Positions 35,473 through 45,752 of a stretch of 64,000 bases of DNA are shown here, piece by piece. The position numbers were made by a program, and so were the translations under genes. Source of the DNA: Pseudomonas brassicacearum subsp. brassicacearum (GTDB taxonomy: Bacteria > Pseudomonadota > Gammaproteobacteria > Pseudomonadales > Pseudomonadaceae); NCBI RefSeq assembly GCF_008801605.1, contig NZ_VZPJ01000005.1, positions 248,001 to 312,000 of the forward strand. The letters run 5' to 3'. The notes beneath the pieces were generated by a model that saw only the letters and a list, made by a program, of their open reading frames with translations, did not search any database and was not told where the DNA came from. Each line of letters starts with the position of its first letter. The first letter of the stretch is position 1.

Positions 35473-38016
35473 ATGAACAAGGCGAGCGACGTGTTGAAGA
35501 AATCCCTGTTCCAGTTGCACTGGTTTTTCGGCATCAGTGCCGGGCTGGTCCTGGCGTTGATGGGCGTTACCGGGGCGGTGGTGTCGTTCCAGGATGAAAT
35601 CCTGCGGGCCTTGAATCCACAGGTTCTGATGGTCGAGAAGCAGCCGGCCGGCGTCCTGCCGCCCGCCGAGTTGGTGGAACAGATCGAGGCCACCTCCGGC
35701 AAGACCGTCGCCATGCTCTGGGTCGAGACCGACAGCGGCAACGCCGCGCGGGTGATCTTTGCGGCGCCTCCTGGGGAAAAACGTGGCGCCATACGTTATT
35801 TCAACCCTTACAACGCACAGTTCATGGGCGATGTGACGGGCCAGGACTTCTTCGGCTTGATGCTCAGGTTGCACCGCGTCCTGACCCTGGATGATGTCGG
35901 TCGGCAAATCACTGGTGCCTGCACGCTGATCCTGGTGTTTTTCTGCCTGTCCGGGCTGTACCTGCGTTGGCCGCGCCAATGGAAAAGCTGGCGCGCCTGG
36001 CTGACCCTCGACTGGGGGAAAAAAGGCCGGAGCTTCAATTGGGACCTGCACTCCGTGGCGGGCACCTGGTGCCTGGTGTTCTATCTGCTGGCGGCCCTGA
36101 CCGGGCTGACCTGGTCCTACGAGTGGTACAACAAAGGCGTGACCCGCCTGCTTTCCGATTCACCGAAAGAGGAACGGGTGCGCAATCGCGGCCCGGCGCC
36201 GAGCGGCCCACTTCCCGCGGCCGATTACCGGGCCATGTGGAGCAGCATCTACAGCGCCGCCGGCCCGGGGCTGTCGGCCTATAACGTGCGCATGCCGCCC
36301 GTGGCCGGGCAGCCGGCGACCGTGTTCTACCTGCTGAAAAACTCACCCCACGACCGGGCGCTGAACCAGCTCACCCTCGACCCGGCCACCGGCGTCATCA
36401 GCCGGCACAGCCGCTACAGCGACAAGAGCCTCAAGGCGCAGTTGCTGACCAGTGTCTATGCCCTGCATGTCGGCAGTTACTTCGGCCTCGTCGGGAGGAT
36501 CCTGGTGACCGTCGCCGCGCTGACCATGCCGCTGTTTTTCATCACCGGCTGGTTGCTGTACCTGGACCGCCGCCGCAAGAAACGCCACGTCAGAAACGCC
36601 CGCCAGGCCATTATCGCCAACCCGGGCAATGCGCCGGCCTGGCTGATCGGCTTCGCCAGCCAAAGCGGTTTCGCCGAGCGACTGGCCTGGCAGACCGCCG
36701 GTCAACTCCAGGCCGCCGGCTTGCCCGTGAAGGTCCAGCCACTGGCCGGTGTGCGTGAGCAGGACCTGAACGACGCCACCCATGCGCTGTTTGTCGTCAG
36801 CACCTTTGGCGACGGCGAAGGGCCGGACAGTGCCCGCGGTTTCGAACGCAAGGTGCTGGGCCAGGCCCTGAGCCTGGAGCGCCTGCAGTATTCGGTGCTG
36901 GGCCTGGGCGACCGGCAATATGAACACTTCTGCGGCTTCGCCCGGCGCCTGCACGCCTGGCTGGCGGAACACGGCGGCAAGACCCTGTTCGCGCCGGTGG
37001 AAGTCGACAGCGGCGATCCTTACGCCCTGCGGCACTGGCAACAACAATTGGCAGAGCTGACCGGCCAAGCCCCGCTGGACACTTGGCAGGCACCAAGCTT
37101 CGAAAACTGGACCCTCAGCCAGCGCACCCTGCTCAACCCCGACAGCAGCGGCTCGGGCGTATACCTGCTGGGCCTCACCGCCCCCGGCCCGAGCAGTTGG
37201 CTGGCCGGTGACCTGGTGGAAATCCTGCCGCGCAATGACCTGCTGGCCATCGAGCATTTCCTCGACGGGCTCGGCCTCTCCGGCCACGCGCGCGTGCAAG
37301 TCGATGGCCTGTCCCAGAGCCTCGACCAGGCCCTGGCGACCCGACAACTGCCGGAAAACCGCGCCCATCTGGTCGGCCTGCATGCCCAGGCGCTGGTGGA
37401 TGCCCTGGCACCGCTGGCGATACGCGAGTACTCCATCGCCTCGATCCCGGCCGACGGTATGCTGGAGCTGATCGTGCGCCAGGAACGTCACGCCGACGGC
37501 AGCCTGGGCGTCGGTTCCGGCTGGCTGACCGAACACGCACCACTGGGCAGCGCCGTCAGCCTGCGGCTGCGCCGCAACAGCAGCTTCCATCTGCCGGCCC
37601 AAGGTGTGCCGATGATACTGCTGGGCAACGGCACTGGTCTGGCCGGCCTGCGCAGCCTGCTCAAGGCACGCGTCACCGAGGGCATGCAGCGCAACTGGCT
37701 GCTGTTTGGCGAGCGCAACCGCGAACACGATTTCCACTGCCGCGATGAGTTGCAGGAATGGGTGACCTCAGGCGACCTGGAACGCCTTGACCTGGCCTTC
37801 TCCCGGGATCAGAAGCAGAAAGTCTACGTCCAGGACCGCCTGCTGGAATCGGCCGCGCTGCTCAAGCAATGGCTGGCCGACGGCGCGGTGATCTATGTCT
37901 GCGGCAGCTTGCAGGGCATGGCATCCGGGGTGGATCACGTGCTCAACAACGTGCTGGGGCGCGAGGAAGTGGAGCGGCTGATCGAGCAGGGGCGGTATCG
38001 GCGGGATGTCTACTGA
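35473..38016 (+). CDS. PepSY-domain / flavodoxin / FAD-NADPH reductase fusion (PiuB-like)
   Basis: An 847-residue inner-membrane reductase. The first ~370 residues are a PepSY_TM region with four helices (about 12-36, 140-162, 190-212, 340-365) and conserved His residues of a likely heme site. A flavodoxin domain follows ('[18 protein letters not shown]' near 440), then a sulfite-reductase-type FAD and NADPH module with 'REYSIASIP', '[14 protein letters not shown]' and '[14 protein letters not shown]'. It should pass electrons from NADPH through FMN to a periplasmic acceptor, probably ferric-siderophore iron. From memory it resembles PA4513 (piuB), which lies near speC in P. aeruginosa; the TonB receptor found beside it there is not present here. 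Confidence 0.85.
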   Translation: MNKASDVLKKSLFQLHWFFGISAGLVLALMGVTGAVVSFQDEILRALNPQVLMVEKQPAGVLPPAELVEQIEATSGKTVAMLWVETDSGNAARVIFAAPPGEKRGAIRYFNPYNAQFMGDVTGQDFFGLMLRLHRVLTLDDVGRQITGACTLILVFFCLSGLYLRWPRQWKSWRAWLTLDWGKKGRSFNWDLHSVAGTWCLVFYLLAALTGLTWSYEWYNKGVTRLLSDSPKEERVRNRGPAPSGPLPAADYRAMWSSIYSAAGPGLSAYNVRMPPVAGQPATVFYLLKNSPHDRALNQLTLDPATGVISRHSRYSDKSLKAQLLTSVYALHVGSYFGLVGRILVTVAALTMPLFFITGWLLYLDRRRKKRHVRNARQAIIANPGNAPAWLIGFASQSGFAERLAWQTAGQLQAAGLPVKVQPLAGVREQDLNDATHALFVVSTFGDGEGPDSARGFERKVLGQALSLERLQYSVLGLGDRQYEHFCGFARRLHAWLAEHGGKTLFAPVEVDSGDPYALRHWQQQLAELTGQAPLDTWQAPSFENWTLSQRTLLNPDSSGSGVYLLGLTAPGPSSWLAGDLVEILPRNDLLAIEHFLDGLGLSGHARVQVDGLSQSLDQALATRQLPENRAHLVGLHAQALVDALAPLAIREYSIASIPADGMLELIVRQERHADGSLGVGSGWLTEHAPLGSAVSLRLRRNSSFHLPAQGVPMILLGNGTGLAGLRSLLKARVTEGMQRNWLLFGERNREHDFHCRDELQEWVTSGDLERLDLAFSRDQKQKVYVQDRLLESAALLKQWLADGAVIYVCGSLQGMASGVDHVLNNVLGREEVERLIEQGRYRRDVY

Positions 38017-38040
38017 CAGACACCCATCTTAAGTACCCCT

Positions 38041-38132
38041 TGTGGGAGCAAAGCTTGCTCGCGATAGCGGACTGTCAGCCAGCCATTTATTGACAGATGT
38101 ACCGTTATCGCGAGCAAGCTTTGCTCCCACAG
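38041..38132. repeat. REP doublet
   Basis: Inverted REPs of the TGTGGGAGCAAAGCTTGCTC type between the convergent reductase and phosphatase genes. Confidence 0.87.
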
Positions 38133-38169
38133 TGGCTTTTCCCACAGAGGTTCCTGGCGCGACTGACAG

Positions 38170-39711
38170 TCAAACCGGCTGCAACTTCTTCTCGAACACC
38201 GCCACACCTTCCAGATCCCGCAGCACCACGCTCATCTCCCCGCTTGGCCCGTCGATGTTCACCTCGCCAAAGAACTGATACCCGGCAAACGGCGAGGTGT
38301 TCTGGGCCGGCGGAGCTTTCTGGAACACCACTTCGGGGCCGAAGGTCTTGTCCAGGGCATTGGGCCCGAAGCTGCCGGCGTTCAACGGCCCGGCGACAAA
38401 CTCCCAGAACGGTTCGAAATCCTGGAACGCGGCTTGTTCAGGATGGTAATGATGGGCGGCGCAATAGTGGACATCGGCGGTGAGCCAGACGTAGTTGCGC
38501 ACCTGATGCTTGCGCAGGTAGCCGAGCAGTTCGGCGATCTCCAGTTCACGCCCCTGGGCCGCGCCCGGGTCACCGTTGGCGACCGCTTCCCAGCGCGGCA
38601 CGCCGGGGCTGACCTCGCCATCCGGCACACCGAGGCCGATGGGCATGTCGGCGGCGATGACTTTCCATTGGGCACGGGATTGCTTCAATTCACGCTTGAG
38701 CCAATTCAACTGCTCACGCCCCAGGAACGGCTTGGCCGCGCCGAGGTTGGCGTCGTTGGCTTCGCGGTAGCTGCGCATGTCCAGCACGAACACATCCAGC
38801 AGCGGCCCGTAACCGAGCTTGCGGTAGATCCGTCCGCCGCCGTCGGCCTTCTGCAGACGCATCGGCGCGTATTCCAGCCAGGCTTGTCGCGCGCGCCCCA
38901 CGAGGCTGTGGATATCCTTGGTCTGGTAGCGCTCGTCCAGTTGCTTGCCCGGCGACCAGTTGTTGACCACCTCATGGTCGTCCCACTGCCAGATCTGCGG
39001 CACTTCGGCGTTGAAGCGACGAACGTTTTCGTCCATCAGGTTGTAGCGATAGTTGCCGCGATACTCATCCAGGGTCTCGGCGACCTTGCTCTTGGCTTCG
39101 GTGGTGAGGTTGCGCCAGATGCGTCCACCCTCGGTGGTGATTTGCGCCGGCACCGGGCCGTCGGCGTAGATGGTGTCGCCGCTGTGGATAAAGAAATCCG
39201 GCAGACGCAGGCGCATGGCTTCGTAGATGCGCATGCCGCCGATGTCCGGGTTGATGCCGAAGCCCTGGCCGACGGTATCGCCGCTCCAGACAAAACGGAT
39301 GTTGCGCTTGAACTGCGGCACGCTGCGCAGGTGACCCAGCCAGGGTTCGCTGGCGACACCGCTCTGGGCGTCTTCGAAATGCACCCGGTAGAAAATCGCC
39401 TGGTCGCGGGGCAGCCCGGTGAGTTCGACCCGGGCAGTGAAATCGCTGCGGGCGTCGACCATGGGCGAGACGAAGCGGCGGGGATTGCTGAACTTGCTGC
39501 GGGTGTCCCACTCCACCACCATCCGCGCCGGACGGTCGCTGCGGCTCCAGATCATCGCCCGGTCGCCCTGCAAGTCGCCAGACTGCACACCGTCGGTGAG
39601 CACCGGCCGATCCTTGACCGAAGCCATCACCGCCGGCGCCAGCCCCGGCAACAACAACCCCGCCCCCACGGCTTGCATCACACGACGGCGGCCCAGGTCG
39701 AATTCGCTCAT
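38170..39711 (-). CDS. phoD: Tat-exported PhoD-type alkaline phosphatase/phosphodiesterase
   Basis: A secreted calcium/iron-dependent phosphatase of the PhoD family that releases phosphate from organic esters. The 513-residue precursor begins MSEFDLGRRRVMQAVGAGLL, a twin-arginine signal ending near 'PAVMA'. Metal/active-site segments are 'FVWSGDTVGQGFGIN', 'FIHSGDTIYADGP', 'WDDHEVVNNW' and 'WLTADVHYCAAHHY'. I chose the ATG at 39709-39711, which has AAGGGAG upstream; longer starts would break the Tat signal. A Pho-box-like sequence lies 39 bp upstream. Confidence 0.93.
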   Translation of the reverse strand: MSEFDLGRRRVMQAVGAGLLLPGLAPAVMASVKDRPVLTDGVQSGDLQGDRAMIWSRSDRPARMVVEWDTRSKFSNPRRFVSPMVDARSDFTARVELTGLPRDQAIFYRVHFEDAQSGVASEPWLGHLRSVPQFKRNIRFVWSGDTVGQGFGINPDIGGMRIYEAMRLRLPDFFIHSGDTIYADGPVPAQITTEGGRIWRNLTTEAKSKVAETLDEYRGNYRYNLMDENVRRFNAEVPQIWQWDDHEVVNNWSPGKQLDERYQTKDIHSLVGRARQAWLEYAPMRLQKADGGGRIYRKLGYGPLLDVFVLDMRSYREANDANLGAAKPFLGREQLNWLKRELKQSRAQWKVIAADMPIGLGVPDGEVSPGVPRWEAVANGDPGAAQGRELEIAELLGYLRKHQVRNYVWLTADVHYCAAHHYHPEQAAFQDFEPFWEFVAGPLNAGSFGPNALDKTFGPEVVFQKAPPAQNTSPFAGYQFFGEVNIDGPSGEMSVVLRDLEGVAVFEKKLQPV

Positions 39712-39749
39712 GGTGTTCTCCCTTGAAATGGGGAAACTTAAGCATGGCT

Positions 39750-39769
39750 CTGTGAAGTGGGTGTGACAG
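39750..39769 (-). promoter_or_regulatory. possible Pho box upstream of phoD
   Basis: Minus-strand CTGTCACACCCACTTCACAG contains a perfect CTGTCA half-site and a weaker TTCAC half-site at 11-bp spacing, the layout of PhoB boxes. Confidence 0.45.
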
Positions 39770-39795
39770 GACCTCATGAACTCAGCAGAACGAAA

Positions 39796-39886
39796 TGTGG
39801 GAGCGAGCCTGATCGCGAAAGCGGTGTATCAGTCGACAAACAGGCTGTCTGACACTCCGTTATCGCGAGCAGGCTCGCTCCCACAG
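39796..39886. repeat. REP doublet
   Basis: Inverted REPs (TGTGGGAGCGAGCCTGATCG and CGAGCAGGCTCGCTCCCACA) in the gap between phoD and fruA. Confidence 0.87.
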
Positions 39887-39901
39887 TAGGCACAGCAGTG
39901 A

Positions 39902-41644
39902 TCAGGCCTTGGCCGGCTCCAACGCCATCTCCACCACTTCCGGCCGCTTGAGCAGCGCATACGCCACCCCCGTCAGCAGGCTCCCCGCCACGATCGCCAG
40001 CAGGTACAGCAGCGCGTGGTTGATGGCGTTGGGGATCAGCATCACGAACAGGCCGCCGTGGGGGGCCATGAGCTTGCAGCCGAAGTACATCGACAGCGCA
40101 CCGGTCAGCGCGCCGCCGGCGATGCTGGCCGGAATCACCCGCAGCGGGTCCTTGGCCGCGAACGGAATCGCCCCTTCGGAGATGAAGCACAGCCCCAGCA
40201 CCAGTGCGGCTTTACCGGCCTCGCGCTCGGTCTGGGCGAATTTGCGCCGGGCGATGAAGGTGGCGATACCCAGGCCAATCGGCGGCACCATGCCGGCGGC
40301 CATGGTCGCGGCCATCGGTGCATAACTCTGGGAAGCCAGCAGCCCCACCGAAAACGCGTAGGCGGCCTTGTTGATCGGCCCACCGAGGTCGACGCACATC
40401 ATCGCCCCCAGCAGCACGCCCAGCAGAATCGCGTTGGTGGTGCCCATGCTGTCGAGGAAATGAGTCAGGCCTTCGAGCATGCCCGCCACCGGTTTGCCGA
40501 CGATGTAGATCATCACCAGGCCGGTGACCAGGCTCGCCAGCAGCGGGATGATCAGGATCGGCTTGAGCGCTTCCAGGCTCTGGGGCAGGCGCGCGTAGCG
40601 GTTGATCGCCTTGGCCACGTAACCGGCCAGGAAACCGGCGATGATCCCGCCAATGAAACCGGCGCCCAGGGTGCTCGCCAGCATCCCACCGATCATCCCC
40701 GGCGCCAGGCCCGGACGGTCGGCGATGGAATAGGCGATGTAGCCAGCCAGCAGCGGCACCATCAATTTGAACGCGGTGTCGCCGCCGATCTGCATCAGCG
40801 CGGCCGCCAGCGTGCCGGGCTCCTTGAAGGCGGTAATGCCGAACACAAACGACAAGGCGATCAACAGACCACCGGCCACCACCATCGGCAGCATGAACGA
40901 CACGCCCGTCAGCAGGTGCTTGTAGACGCCGGTCTTCTCCGATTTGGCCGGGGCGCTGGCACCGCTCGACGCGCTTTCCTGACGACCTTCGACCAGCGCT
41001 TTGTTCAGCGTCGCTTCGGCCTGTTTCAAGGCGATGCCCGTGCTGCAGCGGTAGATCTTCTTGCCGGCAAAACGCTCGGTGGCGACCTCGATGTCAGTCG
41101 CCAGCAGCACCACGTCCGCCTCGGCGATGGCCTCGGTGCTCAACGGATTGCGCGCACCGACCGAACCCTGGGTTTCCACTTGCAGGTCGTAGCCGAGCTT
41201 CTTCGCTGCCTGCTGCAATGCTTCGGCGGCCATGAAGGTATGAGCAACGCCCGTTGGGCATGCGGTGATGGCAACCAGGCGCGGCGCACGCTCGGTCGAC
41301 ACCGCGGCTACCTCCTCCACGACATCCGAGGCGAGAAAAACCTCGGCCTCTTCGGCGCCGCGACGCAGCACCGAATCGACGTCTTGCAGGGCCTGGGCCG
41401 GGGTGCTGCGGAACAGGCGTTTGCCGACGAAGCGCGACATGTCCATCGGGCCGCTGGCAACCAGCAGGACCCATTCGGCCGCTTCGAGGGTCGCCGCCGA
41501 CAACTGGCTTTCCGGGTGGGCCGTGTCATGGACTTCAACACTGGTGCTCCAACCCTGGCGCTGCGCCGCGGCGTCCAGCAGGCGGGCGCACAACACACTG
41601 GTGACCATGCCGTTGGGGCAGGCCGTCACAATGGCTAGTTTCAT
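39902..41644 (-). CDS. fruA: fructose PTS permease, EIIB'BC
   Basis: Membrane component that imports fructose and phosphorylates it to fructose 1-phosphate. The 580-residue protein has an N-terminal IIB-like domain ('TACPNGMVTSVLCARLL'), a second IIB domain with the phosphorylated Cys in 'ITACPTGVAHTFMAAEALQ' (about residue 130), and a IIC membrane domain from about residue 240 to the end. 'GGLLIALSFVFGI' and 'GAIPFAAKDPLRVIPA' are characteristic IIC segments. Last gene of the fruBKA operon, 14 bp after fruK. Confidence 0.95.
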   Translation of the reverse strand: MKLAIVTACPNGMVTSVLCARLLDAAAQRQGWSTSVEVHDTAHPESQLSAATLEAAEWVLLVASGPMDMSRFVGKRLFRSTPAQALQDVDSVLRRGAEEAEVFLASDVVEEVAAVSTERAPRLVAITACPTGVAHTFMAAEALQQAAKKLGYDLQVETQGSVGARNPLSTEAIAEADVVLLATDIEVATERFAGKKIYRCSTGIALKQAEATLNKALVEGRQESASSGASAPAKSEKTGVYKHLLTGVSFMLPMVVAGGLLIALSFVFGITAFKEPGTLAAALMQIGGDTAFKLMVPLLAGYIAYSIADRPGLAPGMIGGMLASTLGAGFIGGIIAGFLAGYVAKAINRYARLPQSLEALKPILIIPLLASLVTGLVMIYIVGKPVAGMLEGLTHFLDSMGTTNAILLGVLLGAMMCVDLGGPINKAAYAFSVGLLASQSYAPMAATMAAGMVPPIGLGIATFIARRKFAQTEREAGKAALVLGLCFISEGAIPFAAKDPLRVIPASIAGGALTGALSMYFGCKLMAPHGGLFVMLIPNAINHALLYLLAIVAGSLLTGVAYALLKRPEVVEMALEPAKA

Positions 41645-41658
41645 TCTTGCTAACCCTC

Positions 41659-42600
41659 TTATTGTTCTGTCAGGGGGCGCACGCGCACGCCCTGTTCAAG
41701 CGACGCCAGCAACGCGGTGTCGTGGATGCCAAAACCGATCTGCGTGACCGCCATGGCGGCGATGGCCGTGGCGGTGCGCAGCGTCTGTTCCGGGGTGTCG
41801 GCGCTGAGCAGACCGTGCAGCATGCCCGCCAGCAGCGAATCCCCGGCACCCACGGTGCTGGCGACGCTGACCTTGGGTGGCGAAGCATGCAGCGCCGTAC
41901 CGACACTGAACCAGTTCACGCCATCGGCGCCGTGGGAAATCACCACATGTTCGACGCCCTGGGCATGCAGGCGCTGCGCCGCTTGCGCCTGGGCCGCTTC
42001 GCTCACCACCTCGCAACCCAGCGCGTCGGCCAGTTCCTCGGTGTTCGGCTTGATCAGCCACGGCCCCGCCGCCAGGGCGACGCGCAAGGCTTCGCCACTG
42101 GTGTCGAGGGCCACGTTCAGGCCGAGTGTTTTCAAGCGCGTGATCAAGGCCTGCAACCACTGCGGGCTGACGCCCCGGGGCAAGCTGCCCGCCACCACGA
42201 CAACGTCGTGACCGGGGGCGATTTGCTCAAGACGCGCAAGCAAGGCGTGCTGTGCGGCTTCATCAACCACCGGGCCGGGGCCGTTGAGGTCAGTGATGCG
42301 TCCGTCCTGCTCGGCCAGTTTGATATTGCTGCGAGTTTCGCCGGGGACACGGATAAAAGCATCGACAAAACCACGCTGGGCAAACAGCGTCTCGAACACC
42401 TGGGCATTGTCTTCGCCCAGAAAACCACTGACCGTCAGCGTATGGCCGAGATCGGCCAACACCTGAGCCACGTTCACACCCTTGCCGGCGGCGTGGGCGT
42501 GCATGGCGTCGCTGCGGTTGACCTGCCCTGGCTCCAGGCGCGCCAACTCCACCGTGAGGTCGAGCGCCGGGTTGAGGGTCAGGGTAAGAATCTTCGCCAT
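41659..42600 (-). CDS. fruK: 1-phosphofructokinase
   Basis: Phosphorylates fructose 1-phosphate to fructose 1,6-bisphosphate. The 313-residue ribokinase-fold (PfkB) protein begins MAKILTLTLNPALDLTVELA, has the substrate-side 'HAAGKGVNVAQVLADLG' and the C-terminal signature 'STVGAGDSLLAGMLHG' with the catalytic Asp. Its start codon overlaps the fruB stop by one base (TAATG). Confidence 0.96.
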   Translation of the reverse strand: MAKILTLTLNPALDLTVELARLEPGQVNRSDAMHAHAAGKGVNVAQVLADLGHTLTVSGFLGEDNAQVFETLFAQRGFVDAFIRVPGETRSNIKLAEQDGRITDLNGPGPVVDEAAQHALLARLEQIAPGHDVVVVAGSLPRGVSPQWLQALITRLKTLGLNVALDTSGEALRVALAAGPWLIKPNTEELADALGCEVVSEAAQAQAAQRLHAQGVEHVVISHGADGVNWFSVGTALHASPPKVSVASTVGAGDSLLAGMLHGLLSADTPEQTLRTATAIAAMAVTQIGFGIHDTALLASLEQGVRVRPLTEQ

Positions 42601-45464
42601 TACAGCGCCTCCACTAATGCGCGCACGTCATCGGCGCTGCCCACGGCCAAAGCCTCTTGGGCCAGGGTTTGTACTTGCGCCAGGCTCAATTCGCGGACCC
42701 GCGCCTTGACCTCGGCAATGCTGCGGGCCGATACACTCAGTTCGTCCACACCCAGGCCCACCAGCACTGGCACCGCCAGCGGGTCGGCCGCCAGTTCGCC
42801 ACACACACCGACCCATTTGCCATGGGCATGGGCAGCGCGCACGGTGATGTCGATCAGTTGCAGCACCGCCGGGTGCAGGCCATCGGCCTGGGCCGAAAGG
42901 GTCGGGTGACCACGGTCGATCGCCAGGGTGTATTGCGTCAGGTCGTTGGTGCCGACGCTGAAGAAATCGACTTCCTTGGCGAGCACCGGCGCCAGCAACG
43001 CGGCGGACGGCACTTCGATCATGATCCCCAGTTGCAGGTCCGCCACGGGGATTTCCTGGCGCAGGCGCTCGGTCATGTCCCGGGCCTGGCGCCATTCATC
43101 GACGCTGCCCACCATCGGGAACATGATCCGCAACGGACGGTTGTCCGCCGAGCGCAACAGGGCACGCAGTTGCGCTTCCATGACCTGCGGACGCTGCAAG
43201 GTCAGGCGGATGCCGCGCACGCCGAGGAACGGGTTTTCTTCTTTCGCGATCGGCCAGTACGGCAGCGGCTTGTCGCCGCCGACATCGAGGGTGCGCACCA
43301 CCAGCGGTCGACCGGCCAGACCGTCGAGCACCTTGCGGTATTCGGCTTCCTGGGTCGCTTCGTCCGGCGCCTGGGTATGGGCCATGAAAATCAGTTCGGT
43401 GCGCAACAGGCCAATGCCTTCGGCGCCCTGCTCCACCGCGCTGGCAACACCAGCGCTTTCGCCGATGTTGGCAAACACTTCCACGGCATGACCGTCACGG
43501 GTCTGCGCCGGTTCGTGGCGCTGCTCGGCGGCGACCTTGAGGCGCTGCTCGCGGGTGTCGCGTTCCTCTGCTGCCCGTTGCAAGGTAGCGGCGTCAGGGT
43601 CCACGTGCAGGCGACCGCGCTGGCCATCCAGCAACAAGGACGTGCCCGGCGCCAGCAGCAACACCGCGGCACCGGCACCCACCAGCGCTGGAATGCCCAA
43701 GGCCCGGGCAACAATGGCGCTGTGGGCGGTGGCGCCGCCACGGGCGGTGAGAATCCCCGCCACCCGCGTCGGGTCCAGGCGGGCCACGTCGGACGGACCG
43801 ACTTCGTCCATCACCAGGATGTAGGGTTGATCGGGTTCGTTCGGGGTTTCGACACCGCACAGTTGCGCCAGCACACGACGGCCGACGTCTCGCAGATCGG
43901 CGGCACGTTCGGCCAGCAAGGCGTCCTGCAAGGCTTCCTGTTCTTTCGCGGCGGCTTCAACCACCCCCATCCACGCCGCTTGCGCACTCTCGCCCAGCTT
44001 CAAGCGGGTGTCGACTTCGTCGCTCAGCTCCGGGTCGTCGAGCATTTCCTGGTGGGTGATGAAGATCTCGCGGATGGCCTTGGCCTTGGCGCGCTCAATC
44101 AACCCTTGGATATCACGGCGCACCTGGCTCAAGGCGTTTTGCAGGCGCTCGCGCTCGATGGCCGCCGACTCACCGCGCAACGGGTAATCGATGGCCTGCA
44201 ATACCTGGATGTGGGCCGGGCCGATGGCGATGCCCGGGGCGGCGGCGACGGCCTGGATCAGGCTGCCGGATTCGGGCGCCAACACGACAGTCGCCACTTC
44301 GGCTATCACGGTTTCCCGCGGCGCACTCGGTGGCGGCAGCGGTTCGACTTCTTCGCCAAGGCCTTCTTCGATGGCCGCCAGCAGGGCCGGCAACGCATCG
44401 GCGGCAATGCTCGGCTCGGCGATGAACTCCAGGACCTGGCCGCGACGGGCGCCCAGGCTCAACAGTTTGCTCAGGCTCTTGGCCGACACGGCGCTGTCCT
44501 GGCCATCGACGATGCGCACGCGGATCTCGCCTTCGAAGCTTTTCGCCAACTGGGCGAGGATCTTCGCCGGGCGTGCATGCAGGCCATGGGCATTGGCCAG
44601 GCCGATGCGCGCGCTGGGCCAATCGGCGGGTAATTCGCCGCCGAGCACTTCCAGCACCTTGCGGCTGCTGGTGGCGCGACCCAGTTCGTGGCCGCGGCCT
44701 TCGATCAGCAAGGCGCAGAGCCTTTCCAGCAGGGCCTGGTGAGCTTCGCCGAGGCTGGCGAGACAGAACAGCCCGCTCAACGGTTGACCCAGGTAGCGGA
44801 TGGGTTTGTCCGGTGTGACGAACGCCAGGCCCGGACGCTTGACGGTCTGTTCGCTGTGCAGCCACCACAAGCCATCGCCCAAGGGCAGCGCATCGACTTG
44901 CTGCAACACCCCGGCAAAGCCATTGCTCACGCAATCGGCCTGGCGCAGCAAGCGGGCGCCGCGCCATACCAGTTCTTCAAAATCGTCAGCCGACACACCA
45001 AGACCGATCATCTGGGCATCCAGCGCCAGCTCCTGCGGCGCGCCTTGCAGCAGCTTCAGCAACGCTTCGGCGGAACCGGCACGGCGCAGGGCCTGGCCCA
45101 GGTCGGTCTCGCCGAGGGCGCGGGTCAGCAGTTGCAGCAGGCGCAGGTGTTCGTCGGACTTGGCCGCGATACCGATCGCCAGGTAGACGATCTGACCATC
45201 GCCCCAATCCACACCCTCGGGGAATTGCAGCAGGCGCACACCGGTCGAATGAACCAGGTCGCGGGTCTGCGGAGTGCCATGGGGGATGGCAATACCTTGG
45301 CCAAGAAAGGTCGAGCCCTGGGCTTCGCGAGCCTGCAAGCCGGCGAGGTAACCCTCAGCCACCAAGCCATCGGCCACCAGTTTGTCGGCGAGCAGTTGCA
45401 GTGCAGCGTCTTTATCCACAGCCGTCTGAGCCATGGATATCTGCTCTAGAGTGAGCTCGAGCAT
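42600..45464 (-). CDS. fruB: fructose PTS multiphosphoryl protein (EIIA-HPr-EI)
   Basis: The cytoplasmic phosphoryl chain of the fructose PTS in one 954-residue protein. The EIIA domain carries the phosphorylated His at about 62 ('GIAIPHGTPQTRD'). The HPr-like domain follows at about 285-370 with its His in 'ANAHGLHARPAKIL'. Enzyme I occupies about 400-954, with the phospho-His near 580 in 'GGATAHSAIVARALGIP' and PEP-binding 'FFSVGTNDLTQYTLA' and 'GVCGELAADP'. The start is ATG (MLELTLEQISMAQ) with AGGAGAAAG upstream. First gene of the operon, under a FruR operator. Confidence 0.96.
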   Translation of the reverse strand: MLELTLEQISMAQTAVDKDAALQLLADKLVADGLVAEGYLAGLQAREAQGSTFLGQGIAIPHGTPQTRDLVHSTGVRLLQFPEGVDWGDGQIVYLAIGIAAKSDEHLRLLQLLTRALGETDLGQALRRAGSAEALLKLLQGAPQELALDAQMIGLGVSADDFEELVWRGARLLRQADCVSNGFAGVLQQVDALPLGDGLWWLHSEQTVKRPGLAFVTPDKPIRYLGQPLSGLFCLASLGEAHQALLERLCALLIEGRGHELGRATSSRKVLEVLGGELPADWPSARIGLANAHGLHARPAKILAQLAKSFEGEIRVRIVDGQDSAVSAKSLSKLLSLGARRGQVLEFIAEPSIAADALPALLAAIEEGLGEEVEPLPPPSAPRETVIAEVATVVLAPESGSLIQAVAAAPGIAIGPAHIQVLQAIDYPLRGESAAIERERLQNALSQVRRDIQGLIERAKAKAIREIFITHQEMLDDPELSDEVDTRLKLGESAQAAWMGVVEAAAKEQEALQDALLAERAADLRDVGRRVLAQLCGVETPNEPDQPYILVMDEVGPSDVARLDPTRVAGILTARGGATAHSAIVARALGIPALVGAGAAVLLLAPGTSLLLDGQRGRLHVDPDAATLQRAAEERDTREQRLKVAAEQRHEPAQTRDGHAVEVFANIGESAGVASAVEQGAEGIGLLRTELIFMAHTQAPDEATQEAEYRKVLDGLAGRPLVVRTLDVGGDKPLPYWPIAKEENPFLGVRGIRLTLQRPQVMEAQLRALLRSADNRPLRIMFPMVGSVDEWRQARDMTERLRQEIPVADLQLGIMIEVPSAALLAPVLAKEVDFFSVGTNDLTQYTLAIDRGHPTLSAQADGLHPAVLQLIDITVRAAHAHGKWVGVCGELAADPLAVPVLVGLGVDELSVSARSIAEVKARVRELSLAQVQTLAQEALAVGSADDVRALVEAL

Positions 45465-45596
45465 GCTTTCTCCTTTTTGGCGTCCGGTTGGCGCCAGGTA
45501 TTGTTTTGAATGAATCAGCTTAGCGTTGCAGGATGATTTTTGGCGTGATCACGGCAGAAGGGCCAAAAATCCTGCTAGCCTTGAAAATACGCTTGC

Positions 45597-45608
45597 TGAA
45601 ACGTTTAA
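45597..45608. promoter_or_regulatory. FruR (Cra) operator in the fruB-fruR gap
   Basis: TGAAACGTTTAA is the exact inverse of TTAAACGTTTCA, the operator I recall for P. putida Cra at PfruB. It sits 132 bp from the fruB start and 144 bp from the fruR start in the divergent promoter region. Confidence 0.85.
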
Positions 45609-45752
45609 TCTAGAAAGATTGGCACGTTACTCGATAATCTCTCATCCTTGAAGTGCAACTTGTCGTAAGCGCTTGGACGGTGACCGTCGGCTTGAATCGG
45701 GTAGGATGGCCCTTATTGTCGGGGCTAACTCGAAAAAACAAGGAAAACCGGG

